Source: Paenibacillus mucilaginosus 3016
Lineage (GTDB): Bacteria; Bacillota; Bacilli; Paenibacillales; NBRC-103111
Direction of reading: 5' to 3'
Assembly (NCBI RefSeq): GCF_000250655.1
Contig: NC_016935.1
Span: 5,412,001-5,476,000 of the forward strand
Length of the DNA: 64,000 nucleotides
The notes beneath the pieces are model-generated. The model worked only from the letters and a program-made list of their open reading frames with translations. It did not search any database and was not told the DNA's origin. Position 1 is the first letter of the stretch. Every line of letters begins with the position of its first letter. Position numbers and translations under genes: made by a program. Below are positions 1 through 9,700 of the stretch, one piece after another.

Positions 1-3000
1 TCTCCAGCAGAACAGGGAACTGCGAGGTAAACCAGCCGACGGTCCGGGTGATGTCCATATCCGGTATAATCGGTTCCCGGCCGTGCCCCTCCAGGTTGAC
101 GAGCACCTTTCCTTGTCCCGTCCATCTCTGTACGGCCAGACCGAGCGCCGCCAGCAGCAGATCGTTCACTTCCGTGTTGTAGGCGCGGTGCGCCTGCTTC
201 AGGAGCAGCTCCGTCTCCTCTTCCGTCCAGGTAACGGATACGGACTCGCTGTCCTGTACATAAGAGCTTTCCTCTGCCGTGTAATCCTTTGGAAGAGACG
301 GGCACTGCGCATCCGCAAGACCCAGCCAATAGTCGCGCTCCGCTGCCATCCGGGGACCTGCCGCATAGTCGGCCAGGCTCCGGGCCCACAGCTGGAAGGA
401 ATCCGTCTTCAGCGGCAGCGCGGCGGCCCGTCCGGCCAGCGCTTCCTCGTAGGCCGAGGCGAAGTCCTCAAAGAGAATACGCCAGGAGACACCGTCGACC
501 ACCAGGTGGTGAATGGCCAGCAGCAGATGCTCCCCGTCCTCGCACCGGAACAGTCCCAGCTTCATCAGCGGACCGGTTCCGAGATCGATGCTGCGCTGGA
601 TCGCTTCCGCCTCCTGTTCGACAGCAGCGGACGGGTCGGCGGATTCGCGCAGATCCACCGTATGAAGAGTAAACAGTTCACCTTCCAGAGACGGACGGAT
701 TCGGGCCGAATAGCCCTCTTCCTCCGAGCGCTCGAATATCATCCGGAGGGCGTCGTGGTGCTTGACGACCTGTGCGGCCGCGAGGCGGACCGCCTCTTCC
801 CTGAACCCGTCCGGGCGATACAGCATCACGGATTGGTTAAAATGATGCGGTTCCGCATTCGCCTCTCCCAGGAACCAGCGGAGAATCGGAGTCAGCTCCA
901 CCGGTCCGCTCGCCTCTCCCTGGTCTGCCGTACGGCCGGCCGGCCGTACCCTGCCGCCCAGCTCGGCGATAGTCGGGTACTGGAACAGTTCCTTCATCTC
1001 CACCTTGTACCCGGCCTGGAGCAGGCGGGAGGACACTTGAATCGCCTTGATGGAGTCGCCGCCGAGGTCGAAGAAGCTGTCGCGGATGCCCACCTGCTTC
1101 GCGCCGAGCACGGACTGCCAAACCCGCGCGAGCGCTTCTTCGGCCGGTGTGCGCGGCGGTTCGTAAGGCGTGCCGGTGTCGAGCTGATCCGAAGGAACGG
1201 GCAGCGCGGCCCTGTCGATCTTGCCGTTAGGCGTGAGCGGCATCTTCTCCAGCCGGGTGAAGTAGGCTGGAATCATATACCCCGGGAGCTCACGGGCGAG
1301 GAAGCGCCTCAGTTCGCCAGGGGACAGCGGCGCGTCCGCCACATAGTAGGCGGCCAGCTGCCTGCTCCCTTCCGCGTCTTCCCGCGCGAGTACGATGGTC
1401 TCCTGCACGGACGGCGCCTTCAGAATCTGCGCCTCCACCTCGCCAAGTTCGATCCGGTGCCCCCGGATTTTGACCTGATGGTCTATCCGGCCGAGGAATT
1501 CGATGTTCCCGTCGGGCAACCAACGCGCCAGATCGCCGGTGCGGTACAGGCGCTCGCCCGTCCGGTAAGGGTTCGGGATGAACTTCTCGACCGTCAGCTC
1601 CGGCCGGTTCAGGTAACCGCGGGCCAAGCCGTCTCCGCCGACGCACAGTTCACCGGGAACGCCGATGGGAGCAAGCCGCAGCGGGTCCCCTCCCTGCACG
1701 ATATATACGGAGGTATTGGCGATGGGACTTCCGATCGGCAGGGAAGATGATCCTTCATCGAGCTCATGTACCGGATAGCAGGTGGCGAACACCGTGCTCT
1801 CCGTAGGTCCGTACACATGCAGCAGACGATCCGGACCCAGGAACTGCAGGGCTCTGCGGACATGTGCCGGGGATGAACGCTCGCCCCCGAACAGCACTTT
1901 GCGCAGAGAACTCAGGGAGCCCAGATTGAGGTCGACGAGTACGTTGAAGAGTGCTGTCGTAATGAAGAGCACCGAAATCCGTTCGGAGGCGATGAGCTTC
2001 GAAAGCTTCGTCATCTCCAGAAGATCGGTCTTCGGTACAAGCACCAATCTCGCTCCGTTCAAGAGAGCGCCGAAAATATCGAAGGTCGACCCGTCAAATG
2101 CATAGCTGGAGAGCTGAAGCAGCGTATCCTCCGGCCCAATCGTGATATAGTTCGTATCCCGGACGACACGAATAATATTGCGGTGAGTCGTCTCGTTCCC
2201 CTTTGGCCGCCCCGTCGTTCCCGAAGTATACATGATATAGGCCAGGTGCTCGCTGCCTGAGACGGGCTCCAGATTGGCCTCGTCGGCGTCGTAGCTCGCT
2301 TCATCGTCGAGCAGGATGAACCGACCAGCAGCCGGCGCCCGGTCCAGCAGACCGCTCAGCGTCAGGAGCTCCCTCGCCCCGGAATCCTCCATGATGAACC
2401 GAAGGCGTTCTTCAGGATATTCGGGATCCATCGGCACGTAAGCTCCTCCCGCCTTCAGTACGGCTAAGATGCCGATGACCATCTCCGGAGACCGCTCTGC
2501 GAGCATCGCGACCGGACGGTCCGCAGTGACTCCTGCCGCGCGCAGTTTCCGGGCCAGCCGGTTCGCCTGTCCGTTCAGCTCCCCGTATGTCAGCTGCCGA
2601 TCGCCGAAGGTGACCGCCGGAGCATCCGGCCGCTGGGCAGCGTGTTCTTCGAACAGTTCATGGAGCGTGCGTTCCTTCGGATAAGCCGTCTCCGTCGCGT
2701 TGAACGCCCCGAGGATGTGTTCTCTCTCCCCCTCCGTGATCAGCTCCAGCTCCGCGAGGGGCTGTTCGGGATCGGATACTACCGCATCCACAAGCCGGCT
2801 GAAATGCGCCGCCATGCGTTCAATCGTCACCGGATTGAACAGGGATTCTGCATATTCGAAGGAGCATCCAAGGCCGTCCGGCTCCTCCGCCGCAAAGAGC
2901 GTAAGGTCAAACTTGGCCACCGTATGCTCTGTCGGATATGGCGCAAAACGCAGTCCGCCTGCTTCCGGCTCCGCGTCCTCCCCCGGCGCTCCTCCGGCCG

Positions 3001-4020
3001 TCTGCAGCGCAAACATTGTATCGAACAGCGGGCTTCGGCTCAGCTCCCGCTTCAGGCCGAGCCGTTCCACGAGATCCTCGAACGGATAATCGGCGTGATC
3101 GAACGCCTGCAGCGTACCCTCTTTGATCTCCTGCAGATACTGAAGGAAGGTTTTGGCCCCTTCCGGGTAGCTGCGGATTGGCAGCGTGCCGACGAACATG
3201 CCGATGAGCGGCTCCAGCTCGGCATGCGGCCGGCCGGCTACCGGCGTGCCGACGACGAGGTCTTCCTGGCTGCTGTACCGGTGGAGCAGTGTCTTGTAAG
3301 CTGTCAGAAGAACCATGTACAGGGTCGCTCCATTCTCCTGCGCGAGCCGTCTCAGTCCTTCGTTCTGCCGCTCCGTCAGCTTGAACTCGTACACGCTGCC
3401 CCGGAAGCTCTTCACGGCAGGCCTTGCATAATCAGTTGGCAGATCCAGTACCGGAAGCTCGCCGGCAAACGTGTCCAGCCAGAAGTGCTCCTGCTCCCGA
3501 TACAGATCGCCCTGCAGGCGATCCTGCTGCCAAGCCGCGTAATCCTTGTACTGAATGTGCAGCGGAGGAAGGTCCTCTCCCCGGTACAGTGATGCGAGCT
3601 CCTCCACGAACACGTCCATCGAAGCGCCGTCGGAGATGATGTGATGGGTGTCGAACAGCAGGATGTGGCGCTCCGGCCCGCTCTTCACCAAACCTACGCG
3701 CAGCAGCGGAGCAAGGCTGAGATCGAACGGTCGGACGAAGCCTGAGACCAGCGTATCGGCTTCTTCCCCGGCGGCCTGCAGCCTATCGATGGCGAAATCC
3801 ACTTCGTCATGCACCGCCTGCCTCGGCTCGCCGTCCACGGTGTGGAACGAGGTGCGCAGCGTTTCATGCCGGGCGATCAGCCTGCGGAATGCATCCTCGA
3901 GCCGACCGGCATCAAGCGGTCCTTCCAGCACCAGAATATTCGGCATGTTATAGCTGAGCTCCGCCCCGGCCTGCTGGCTGGAGAAGAAGATCCGCTTTTG
4001 AGCCGAGGATACCGGATAAT
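1..4020 (-). other. NRPS module 11, C-A-T-E (E incomplete), predicted D-Ile
   Basis: The condensation domain has HHIISDG near 3630-3650 and is of the type that follows an L-residue. The adenylation code reads D-G-F-F-L-G-V-V-F (FDGSTFD near 2090, VLFITTALF near 1950, VLFGGE near 1895, HVYGPTESTVF near 1790), close to the bacitracin isoleucine code; valine is the alternative. The carrier has GGDSIKA (near 1050), the form used before epimerases, and an E domain follows. Confidence 0.75.
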
Positions 4021-6580
4021 CCTCCTGTTCCTCCACCCGCTCAATGGACGCATAGCCCGTGCTCTCCATCGTCTCAAGCTGGCGGGCCATGCTTTCCAGG
4101 GTCGGATATTTGAAAATATCCTTGAGCTGGATGTTGATCCCGAGCTCCTTGTGCACCTGGGCCACGAGCTTCGTTGCGCGCAGCGAGTGTCCGCCGATCT
4201 CGAAGAAGTGATCCCTGCGCCCGACCGGGCGCTTTAAGGAAAGCACCGCTCTCCAGAGGGGCTCGAGGCGCAGCTCCATCACCGTAGAAGGCGCTTCGAA
4301 ATCCGCCTGATCCGCGGCCGAGGCCTCCGGCTCGGGCAGCGCCCGGCGGTCGACCTTGCCGTTCGGCGTGAGCGGCAGCACATCCAACGGCACGAAGTAA
4401 GAGGGGAGCATGTACGCAGGGAGTTCCTGCGCCAAGGAAGTCCTCAGCTCCCGCGGGGTCAGTGTTCCTTCGGCCACGTAGTAAGCAGCGAGCTCATACT
4501 GGCCGGCTTCATCCTTCCGCGGAACGACGACCGCATCCCGCACGCCGGGGAGCTTCAGCAGCTCGCTCTCCACCTCGCCCGTCTCGATCCGGTAGCCGCG
4601 GATTTTGACCTGGGAATCGATGCGGCCCTTGTACTCCAGCACACCATCCGCCCGCCAGCGCACCAGGTCGCCGGTCCGGTAGCAGCGTTCACCCGCCACG
4701 AACGGGCTGCGGATGAACTTGTCCTCCGTCAGCTCCGGCCGGTTCAGGTACCCTCGGGCCACCCCGTCTCCGCCGACCAGCAGTTCTCCCCAGGCCCCGA
4801 CCGGCATGAGATTCATCGAGGGGTCTACAACATAGGCCGTAGAGTTCGCGATCGGCCGGCCGATCGGCACGGCGGCCTCCTGGATGCCCTCGATCGCATG
4901 CGTGGTCGAGAAGGTCGTATTCTCCGTCGGCCCGTAGCCGTTCACGAGCCTAAGTCCCGGATGCTCCTCCAGCGCTCGGTTGATATGCGGAACGGACAGA
5001 ACGTCCCCGCCGACGATCAGCGTATGCAGTCCCTCGAACAGCCCCTTCTCCTGCTGGGAGAGCTGGTTGAACAGCGGGGCGGTCAGCCACATTGTATTGA
5101 TGCCGAAGCGGCGGATAGCCGACTTCAGCTTGACGGCGTCCAGGATCGCCTCCTGCGGAACAAAGCACAGCAGGCCGCCGTTCAGCAGGGCTCCCCAGAT
5201 CTCGAAGGTCGTCGCGTCAAAAACAACCGCCCCGGTCTGCAGAATGCGCGTGTCTTCGTTCAACTCGGCATAGTTCGTGTTTCTCACGAGGCGGACGACA
5301 CTGCGGTGCTCGACCATCACGCCTTTCGGGCGGCCGGTGGAGCCCGACGTATACAGAATGTAGGCCAGGGCGCCAGGCTCACCGACCGCTGCCGGTTCCG
5401 GGCCTTCCTCTGCAGCGCCGCCGGCTTCCATGCTCAAGGGGATCACCGTACCTTGGAACCCTGCCGGCGGCTGAACGCTGTTCTGGGCGAGGAGAAGCTT
5501 CGCGCCCGAATCCTCCAGCAGGAAGCCGATGCGCTCCCCCGGATAGTCGGGATCGACCGGAACATAAGCGCCGCCCGCCTTCAGGATGCCGAGGATGCCG
5601 GCGACCATCGCCGCAGACCGCTCGGCCATGATGGCGACGGGCTGTTCCGGCCGGAGTCCGTGCGCAAGCAGGTTCCGGGCGATGCCGTTCGCCTGCGCGT
5701 TCAGCTCCCGGTATGTGAGCGCTCCCTCCTCCCACCGCAGTGCTTCGGCATCGGGGGTGCGGCTCACCTGCTCCTCGAACAGTCCGTGAATGCTGGAGTC
5801 ACACTCGTAAGGCACGGCCGTCCGGTTGAAGCCCTCGGTCAGCTCCGAGCGCTCCTCATCCGTAAGCATCTCCACCCGGGACAGCGGAAGCTCCGGCTGG
5901 AACAGCACGACCGCGAGCAGCTGGCGGAGGTGGCCCGTCAAGCGGGAGATGGCCTTGGCATCGTACCTGGAACCGTCATAGCGGATGCGGACCGCTGTTC
6001 TTCCTCCGTCCACCCGGAAGCGCACCGACAGGTCGGCTGCGATCCGGCTGTGGGACTCCTCCCCGTGCAGAGCGTCCATCGAAATGATCGTATGTATAAG
6101 TGTCCGGCCATCGTGCGTCTGCGGCAGCTCGAGTGCTCCGGTATAGTTCCAGAACGGCAGCTGCTGATGGGCTGCTGCTTCGCCCACCGCTGTTTTCAGC
6201 ACGCCGAGCAGGGTCTTCAGCGATGTTTCTTGGTCCACGCGGCTCTTGATGAGCAGCAGCGGATTCAGCAGGGGTTCGGCGGCGTCAGCCGGTGGAAATG
6301 TAGGCACCCCGGCAATCAGGTTGGTTTCGTTCGTATACCGGAAGAGCACCCCTTTCATCCCGGCCAGCAGCACCAGGAATACAGCCAGCGGCGATCCTCC
6401 TGTAATGCCGAGAATCCGGTCTGTTACGGACTCCGGCAAGACCTCCTCATAGGTAAGCGTCTCAGGTCCGGAGGTTGTCCGGCTGCCCTGCGCCCCCGTG
6501 TAAGGCAGGCAGACCACGCGGTCCTCCCCGTCCCATTTTCCGCTCCAATACGTTGTTTCTTTGTCGATTACGGCTTTCAA
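1..6580 (-). CDS. Non-ribosomal peptide synthetase, third subunit (3' end outside window)
   Basis: This is the last NRPS gene visible; 2,193 codons lie in the window and it runs off the left edge still open. The start is TTG at 6580, preceded by GGGAGTGAGG; the N-terminus reads MKAVIDKETTYWSG, parallel to the start of the subunit upstream. Domains in order: an orphan C-lobe of a condensation domain lacking HHxxxDG (about residues 1-235), A (247-750), T with GGHSL (near 797), complete C (855-1290), A (1300-1795), T with GGDSI (near 1843), and E from about 1890 with HHLVVDGVSW and RTVGWFTS just before the edge. It extends the chain with predicted Val10 and D-Ile11. The remaining modules and any thioesterase must lie to the left. 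It follows the second subunit by 131 bp and is presumably co-transcribed with it. Confidence 0.95.
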   Translation of the reverse strand, partial: MKAVIDKETTYWSGKWDGEDRVVCLPYTGAQGSRTTSGPETLTYEEVLPESVTDRILGITGGSPLAVFLVLLAGMKGVLFRYTNETNLIAGVPTFPPADAAEPLLNPLLLIKSRVDQETSLKTLLGVLKTAVGEAAAHQQLPFWNYTGALELPQTHDGRTLIHTIISMDALHGEESHSRIAADLSVRFRVDGGRTAVRIRYDGSRYDAKAISRLTGHLRQLLAVVLFQPELPLSRVEMLTDEERSELTEGFNRTAVPYECDSSIHGLFEEQVSRTPDAEALRWEEGALTYRELNAQANGIARNLLAHGLRPEQPVAIMAERSAAMVAGILGILKAGGAYVPVDPDYPGERIGFLLEDSGAKLLLAQNSVQPPAGFQGTVIPLSMEAGGAAEEGPEPAAVGEPGALAYILYTSGSTGRPKGVMVEHRSVVRLVRNTNYAELNEDTRILQTGAVVFDATTFEIWGALLNGGLLCFVPQEAILDAVKLKSAIRRFGINTMWLTAPLFNQLSQQEKGLFEGLHTLIVGGDVLSVPHINRALEEHPGLRLVNGYGPTENTTFSTTHAIEGIQEAAVPIGRPIANSTAYVVDPSMNLMPVGAWGELLVGGDGVARGYLNRPELTEDKFIRSPFVAGERCYRTGDLVRWRADGVLEYKGRIDSQVKIRGYRIETGEVESELLKLPGVRDAVVVPRKDEAGQYELAAYYVAEGTLTPRELRTSLAQELPAYMLPSYFVPLDVLPLTPNGKVDRRALPEPEASAADQADFEAPSTVMELRLEPLWRAVLSLKRPVGRRDHFFEIGGHSLRATKLVAQVHKELGINIQLKDIFKYPTLESMARQLETMESTGYASIERVEEQEDYPVSSAQKRIFFSSQQAGAELSYNMPNILVLEGPLDAGRLEDAFRRLIARHETLRTSFHTVDGEPRQAVHDEVDFAIDRLQAAGEEADTLVSGFVRPFDLSLAPLLRVGLVKSGPERHILLFDTHHIISDGASMDVFVEELASLYRGEDLPPLHIQYKDYAAWQQDRLQGDLYREQEHFWLDTFAGELPVLDLPTDYARPAVKSFRGSVYEFKLTERQNEGLRRLAQENGATLYMVLLTAYKTLLHRYSSQEDLVVGTPVAGRPHAELEPLIGMFVGTLPIRSYPEGAKTFLQYLQEIKEGTLQAFDHADYPFEDLVERLGLKRELSRSPLFDTMFALQTAGGAPGEDAEPEAGGLRFAPYPTEHTVAKFDLTLFAAEEPDGLGCSFEYAESLFNPVTIERMAAHFSRLVDAVVSDPEQPLAELELITEGEREHILGAFNATETAYPKERTLHELFEEHAAQRPDAPAVTFGDRQLTYGELNGQANRLARKLRAAGVTADRPVAMLAERSPEMVIGILAVLKAGGAYVPMDPEYPEERLRFIMEDSGARELLTLSGLLDRAPAAGRFILLDDEASYDADEANLEPVSGSEHLAYIMYTSGTTGRPKGNETTHRNIIRVVRDTNYITIGPEDTLLQLSSYAFDGSTFDIFGALLNGARLVLVPKTDLLEMTKLSKLIASERISVLFITTALFNVLVDLNLGSLSSLRKVLFGGERSSPAHVRRALQFLGPDRLLHVYGPTESTVFATCYPVHELDEGSSSLPIGSPIANTSVYIVQGGDPLRLAPIGVPGELCVGGDGLARGYLNRPELTVEKFIPNPYRTGERLYRTGDLARWLPDGNIEFLGRIDHQVKIRGHRIELGEVEAQILKAPSVQETIVLAREDAEGSRQLAAYYVADAPLSPGELRRFLARELPGYMIPAYFTRLEKMPLTPNGKIDRAALPVPSDQLDTGTPYEPPRTPAEEALARVWQSVLGAKQVGIRDSFFDLGGDSIKAIQVSSRLLQAGYKVEMKELFQYPTIAELGGRVRPAGRTADQGEASGPVELTPILRWFLGEANAEPHHFNQSVMLYRPDGFREEAVRLAAAQVVKHHDALRMIFERSEEEGYSARIRPSLEGELFTLHTVDLRESADPSAAVEQEAEAIQRSIDLGTGPLMKLGLFRCEDGEHLLLAIHHLVVDGVSWRILFEDFASAYEEALAGRAAALPLKTDSFQLWARSLADYAAGPRMAAERDYWLGLADAQCPSLPKDYTAEESSYVQDSESVSVTWTEEETELLLKQAHRAYNTEVNDLLLAALGLAVQRWTGQGKVLVNLEGHGREPIIPDMDITRTVGWFTSQFPVLLE
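4120..5850 (-). other. NRPS module 10, A-T, predicted Val
   Basis: The adenylation pocket residues, aligned by hand to the GrsA phenylalanine domain, read D-A-F-W-I-G-G-T-F (FDATTFE near 5215, TMWLTAP near 5080, LIVGGD near 5010, NGYGPTENTTF near 4930). This is the classical valine code of gramicidin S synthetase. The carrier protein has GGHSLRAT, the form not followed by an epimerase, so L-Val is expected. The matching condensation domain sits at the C-terminus of the preceding protein (about 6770-8080). Confidence 0.8.
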
Positions 6581-6638
6581 TTTCCTCACTCCCGTTCAGA
6601 TGAGCTTAGCTTCCAGTGATCGTGGGAAAACATGAGGA

Positions 6639-6669
6639 TGTGCCGCACCCCGGACGGGACGGCGGCACA
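6639..6669 (-). other. Intercistronic stem-loop between NRPS genes
   Basis: TGTGCCGC and GCGGCACA form a perfect 8-bp stem with a 15-nt loop in the 131-bp gap between two NRPS genes. On the minus strand a short TTTT follows about 6 nt later, not directly. It could be a weak terminator, an attenuator or an mRNA-processing element; the sequence alone does not decide. Confidence 0.45.
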
Positions 6670-6711
6670 CCATGCCTATCGTAAACCGGCCCTGCGGATC
6701 AAGGCCTCATG

Positions 6712-9700
6712 TCAGAATGAAAAATCGATGGCTTCAATGCGCAGATCATCGACAGTCATCGCCATGGCCGGCCGGCCTCCTAGCTCCTCCAGCCTGCGCT
6801 GCGGCTCCCGGCCCGCTTCGTCCAGCAGGTTCAGCAGGTCCTGCACCAGCTTCTCGACCGCGCTGCGGCCAAAGAGCTTCACCGCGTATTCCGCCGAACC
6901 GTAAAGCTGGTCTCCCTTCATCGTGAGGGAAAGACTGAGGTCGAACTTGGCCACCTGATGCTCCTGCCCGTAAGGGATGAAGGTCAGATCCTGCCCGGCC
7001 CCAGCTTCGTCCCCGCGCGCTTCCGTCTGGGCTTCGGTCTTCACTTCCGTCTCCGTTTCCTCCGCATACACCAGCAGCGTATCGAAGAGCGGGTGGCGGG
7101 ACGGGTCGCGTTCGAGCTCCAGCCGGTCCACCAGCTCGTCGAACGGATACCCCTGGTATTCGAAGGCCTGCAGCGCGTTCTCCTTGACCTCGGAGAGGTA
7201 GTCCAGGAACGTCAGCCCCCGGCGCGGATACTGCCGGAGCGCCACGGTGCCGACGAACATCCCGATGAGCGGTTCGAGCTCCGCGAGCTGCCTTCCCGCG
7301 GTCGGTGTGCCCACGATGATGTCCTCCTGCCCGCTGTACTTGGAGAGCAGCACGCTGTAGGCGGCAAGGAGCACCATGTACATCGTCGCCCCGCTGGCCT
7401 TGGCCAGCTCCCGCAGACGTCCGGTCACCTCCTGCTCCACCTCGAATTCATAGAGGGCTCCCTCGAAGCTGCGCACGGCAGGTCGCGGATACGCGATCGG
7501 CAGGTCCAGCACCGGCAGATCGCCGGCGAAGGTGTCGAGCCAATACCGCTCTTCCTGGCGGTACCGCTCGCTCTTGACAAACGCCTGCTGCCACACCGCG
7601 TAGTCCTTGTACTGAATCGTCAGCGGTGCCGGCGTACGGCCATCGTAGAACTGCGCCAGTTCGTCCATCATCACTTCGGAGGAAACCCCGTCCGAGATGA
7701 TGTGGTGGGTATCGTACATCAGGATGTGGCGCCCCGGAGCCAGCTCGATCAGTCCGGCCCTCAGCAGCGGCGGCTCATCCAGCCGGAACGGCCTCACGAA
7801 GGCCCGCACCAGGGTGTCGGCGGCCGCTTCGTCCGCCTGCATGCATTCGAGCTCGAACGGCACCTCCCCGTACACCTTCTGCACCACTTCGCCGCTCCGC
7901 ATCTCAAACCCGGTGCGGAGGGACTCATGGCGGGCGATCAGGCGGCGGAACGCTCCCTCCAGCCGTCCGCGGTCCAGCGGACCTTCCACCGTGAAGACGC
8001 CCGGCATGTTGTAGCTGAGCTCACCGCCTTCCAGATGCGCCAGGATAAACATCCGCTTCTGTGCGGACGTGACCGGATAGTACTCGCTCTCAGGCGCAGC
8101 CGGAATGGCGGCATACCCTGCCTCGTCCATACCGGAGAGCACCCGGGCGAGCGATTCCACGGTCGGCGATTGGAAAATCTCGCGCAGCGGCACGGTCCGT
8201 CCCAGCTCCTGGCGGATCTTCGCCGTGAGGGTCGTCGCCCGCAGCGAGTGGCCGCCGATCTCGAAGAAGTTGTCGGTGACGCCGACCTGCGGGAGCCGGA
8301 GCACGGCGGCCCAGATCTCCGCGAGCTTCGCCTCCAGCTGCGTGCGGGGTGCGGTGTATTCGCCCGTACTCTGCACGCTTGCTTCCGGAGCGGGCAGCCG
8401 CTTGCGGTCGACCTTCCCGCTGCCGCTGAGCGGCATCCGCTCGAGCTGCACGAAGTAGGTCGGCACCATGTAGCCCGGCAGCCGGGCCGACAAAGCCTCT
8501 CTCAGCGAGGCGGCAGTCAGCTCGCGGTCCGCTACATAGTAAGCGCAGAGCAGCTTCTGGCCGGTCTCATCCTCCCTCGCCGTCACGACCGCTTCCAGCA
8601 CGCCTTCCGCGTCCAGCACCGCCGACTCGACCTCGCCGAGCTCGATACGGTAGCCCCGGATTTTGACCTGGTGGTCGATCCGGCCGAGGTACTCGATATT
8701 GCCGTCCGGCAGCCAGCGGGCGAGGTCGCCCGTGCGGTACATCCGGCCGCCCTCTGTGAACGGATCGGCGACGAACTTCTCGGCGTTCAGCTCCGGCCGG
8801 TTCAGGTAGCCCCTCGCCACCTGAACGCCGGCGATGCAGAGCTCGCCCGCCACGCCGACCGGCTGCAGCCGGGTCGTGCCTTCCTTCAGGATGTAGAGCT
8901 GCGTGTTCCAGACCGGACGGCCGATCGGCACCATCCCATAAGTCCCGTCCGGCTCGCAGTCGAAGTACGAGACGTCGACCGTCGCTTCCGTCGGACCGTA
9001 CAGGTTGATGAGCCGCGCGCCGTGGAGCTTCGCAACGGCCGCCTGGAAGCGGGCCACGCTCTGGGGCGGCAGCGCTTCTCCGCTCGCGAACACCTGTCGG
9101 AGTGAAGCCAGCGTGCCGGCCAGCTCCTCCGGCGCAAGACCCTCCGCATACTCCAGGAACGTATGGAGCATCGCCGGCACGAAGTGCATCGTCGTGATGC
9201 CGTAACGCTCGATCGCCTCCAGAATCTGCGACGGGTTCTTCTCGCCGCCCGGCGTCAACAGGCATACCTTGGAGCCGACCATGCCCCACCAGAACAGCTC
9301 CCAGACGGAGACGTCGAAGGTGAATGCCGTTTTGTGCAGGATGGTGTCCTCTGGTCCGATCCCATACTTGTGATCCATCCACAATATCCGGTTGACGGCC
9401 GAATGGTGCTCGATCATGACACCCTTCGGTCTGCCGGTCGAGCCGGAGGTGTAGATCACATAAGCGATGTGATGCGGTCCGGCAGCCGGTACCAGGTTGT
9501 ATTCGTCCTGGCCGTACACGGCCGGATCGTTCAGATTGACCGTCACGCCTCTGTACGGCTCAGGCACGGCCGTCAGGAACCTCTCCTGTGTCAGCAGAAC
9601 AGCCGCATCCGAATCCTCGAGAATGTAACTGATGCGCTCCGCCGGATAATCCGGCGCCACCGGCACATAAGCGCCGCCGGCCTTCAGGACCGCGTAGATG

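Noticed and set aside
83..6619. Long plus-strand open frames, some over 500 residues, opposite the third NRPS gene
   Set aside because: They are antisense shadows in high-GC DNA. Their proteins are Arg/Gln/His-rich with no motifs, while the minus strand encodes textbook NRPS domains throughout.
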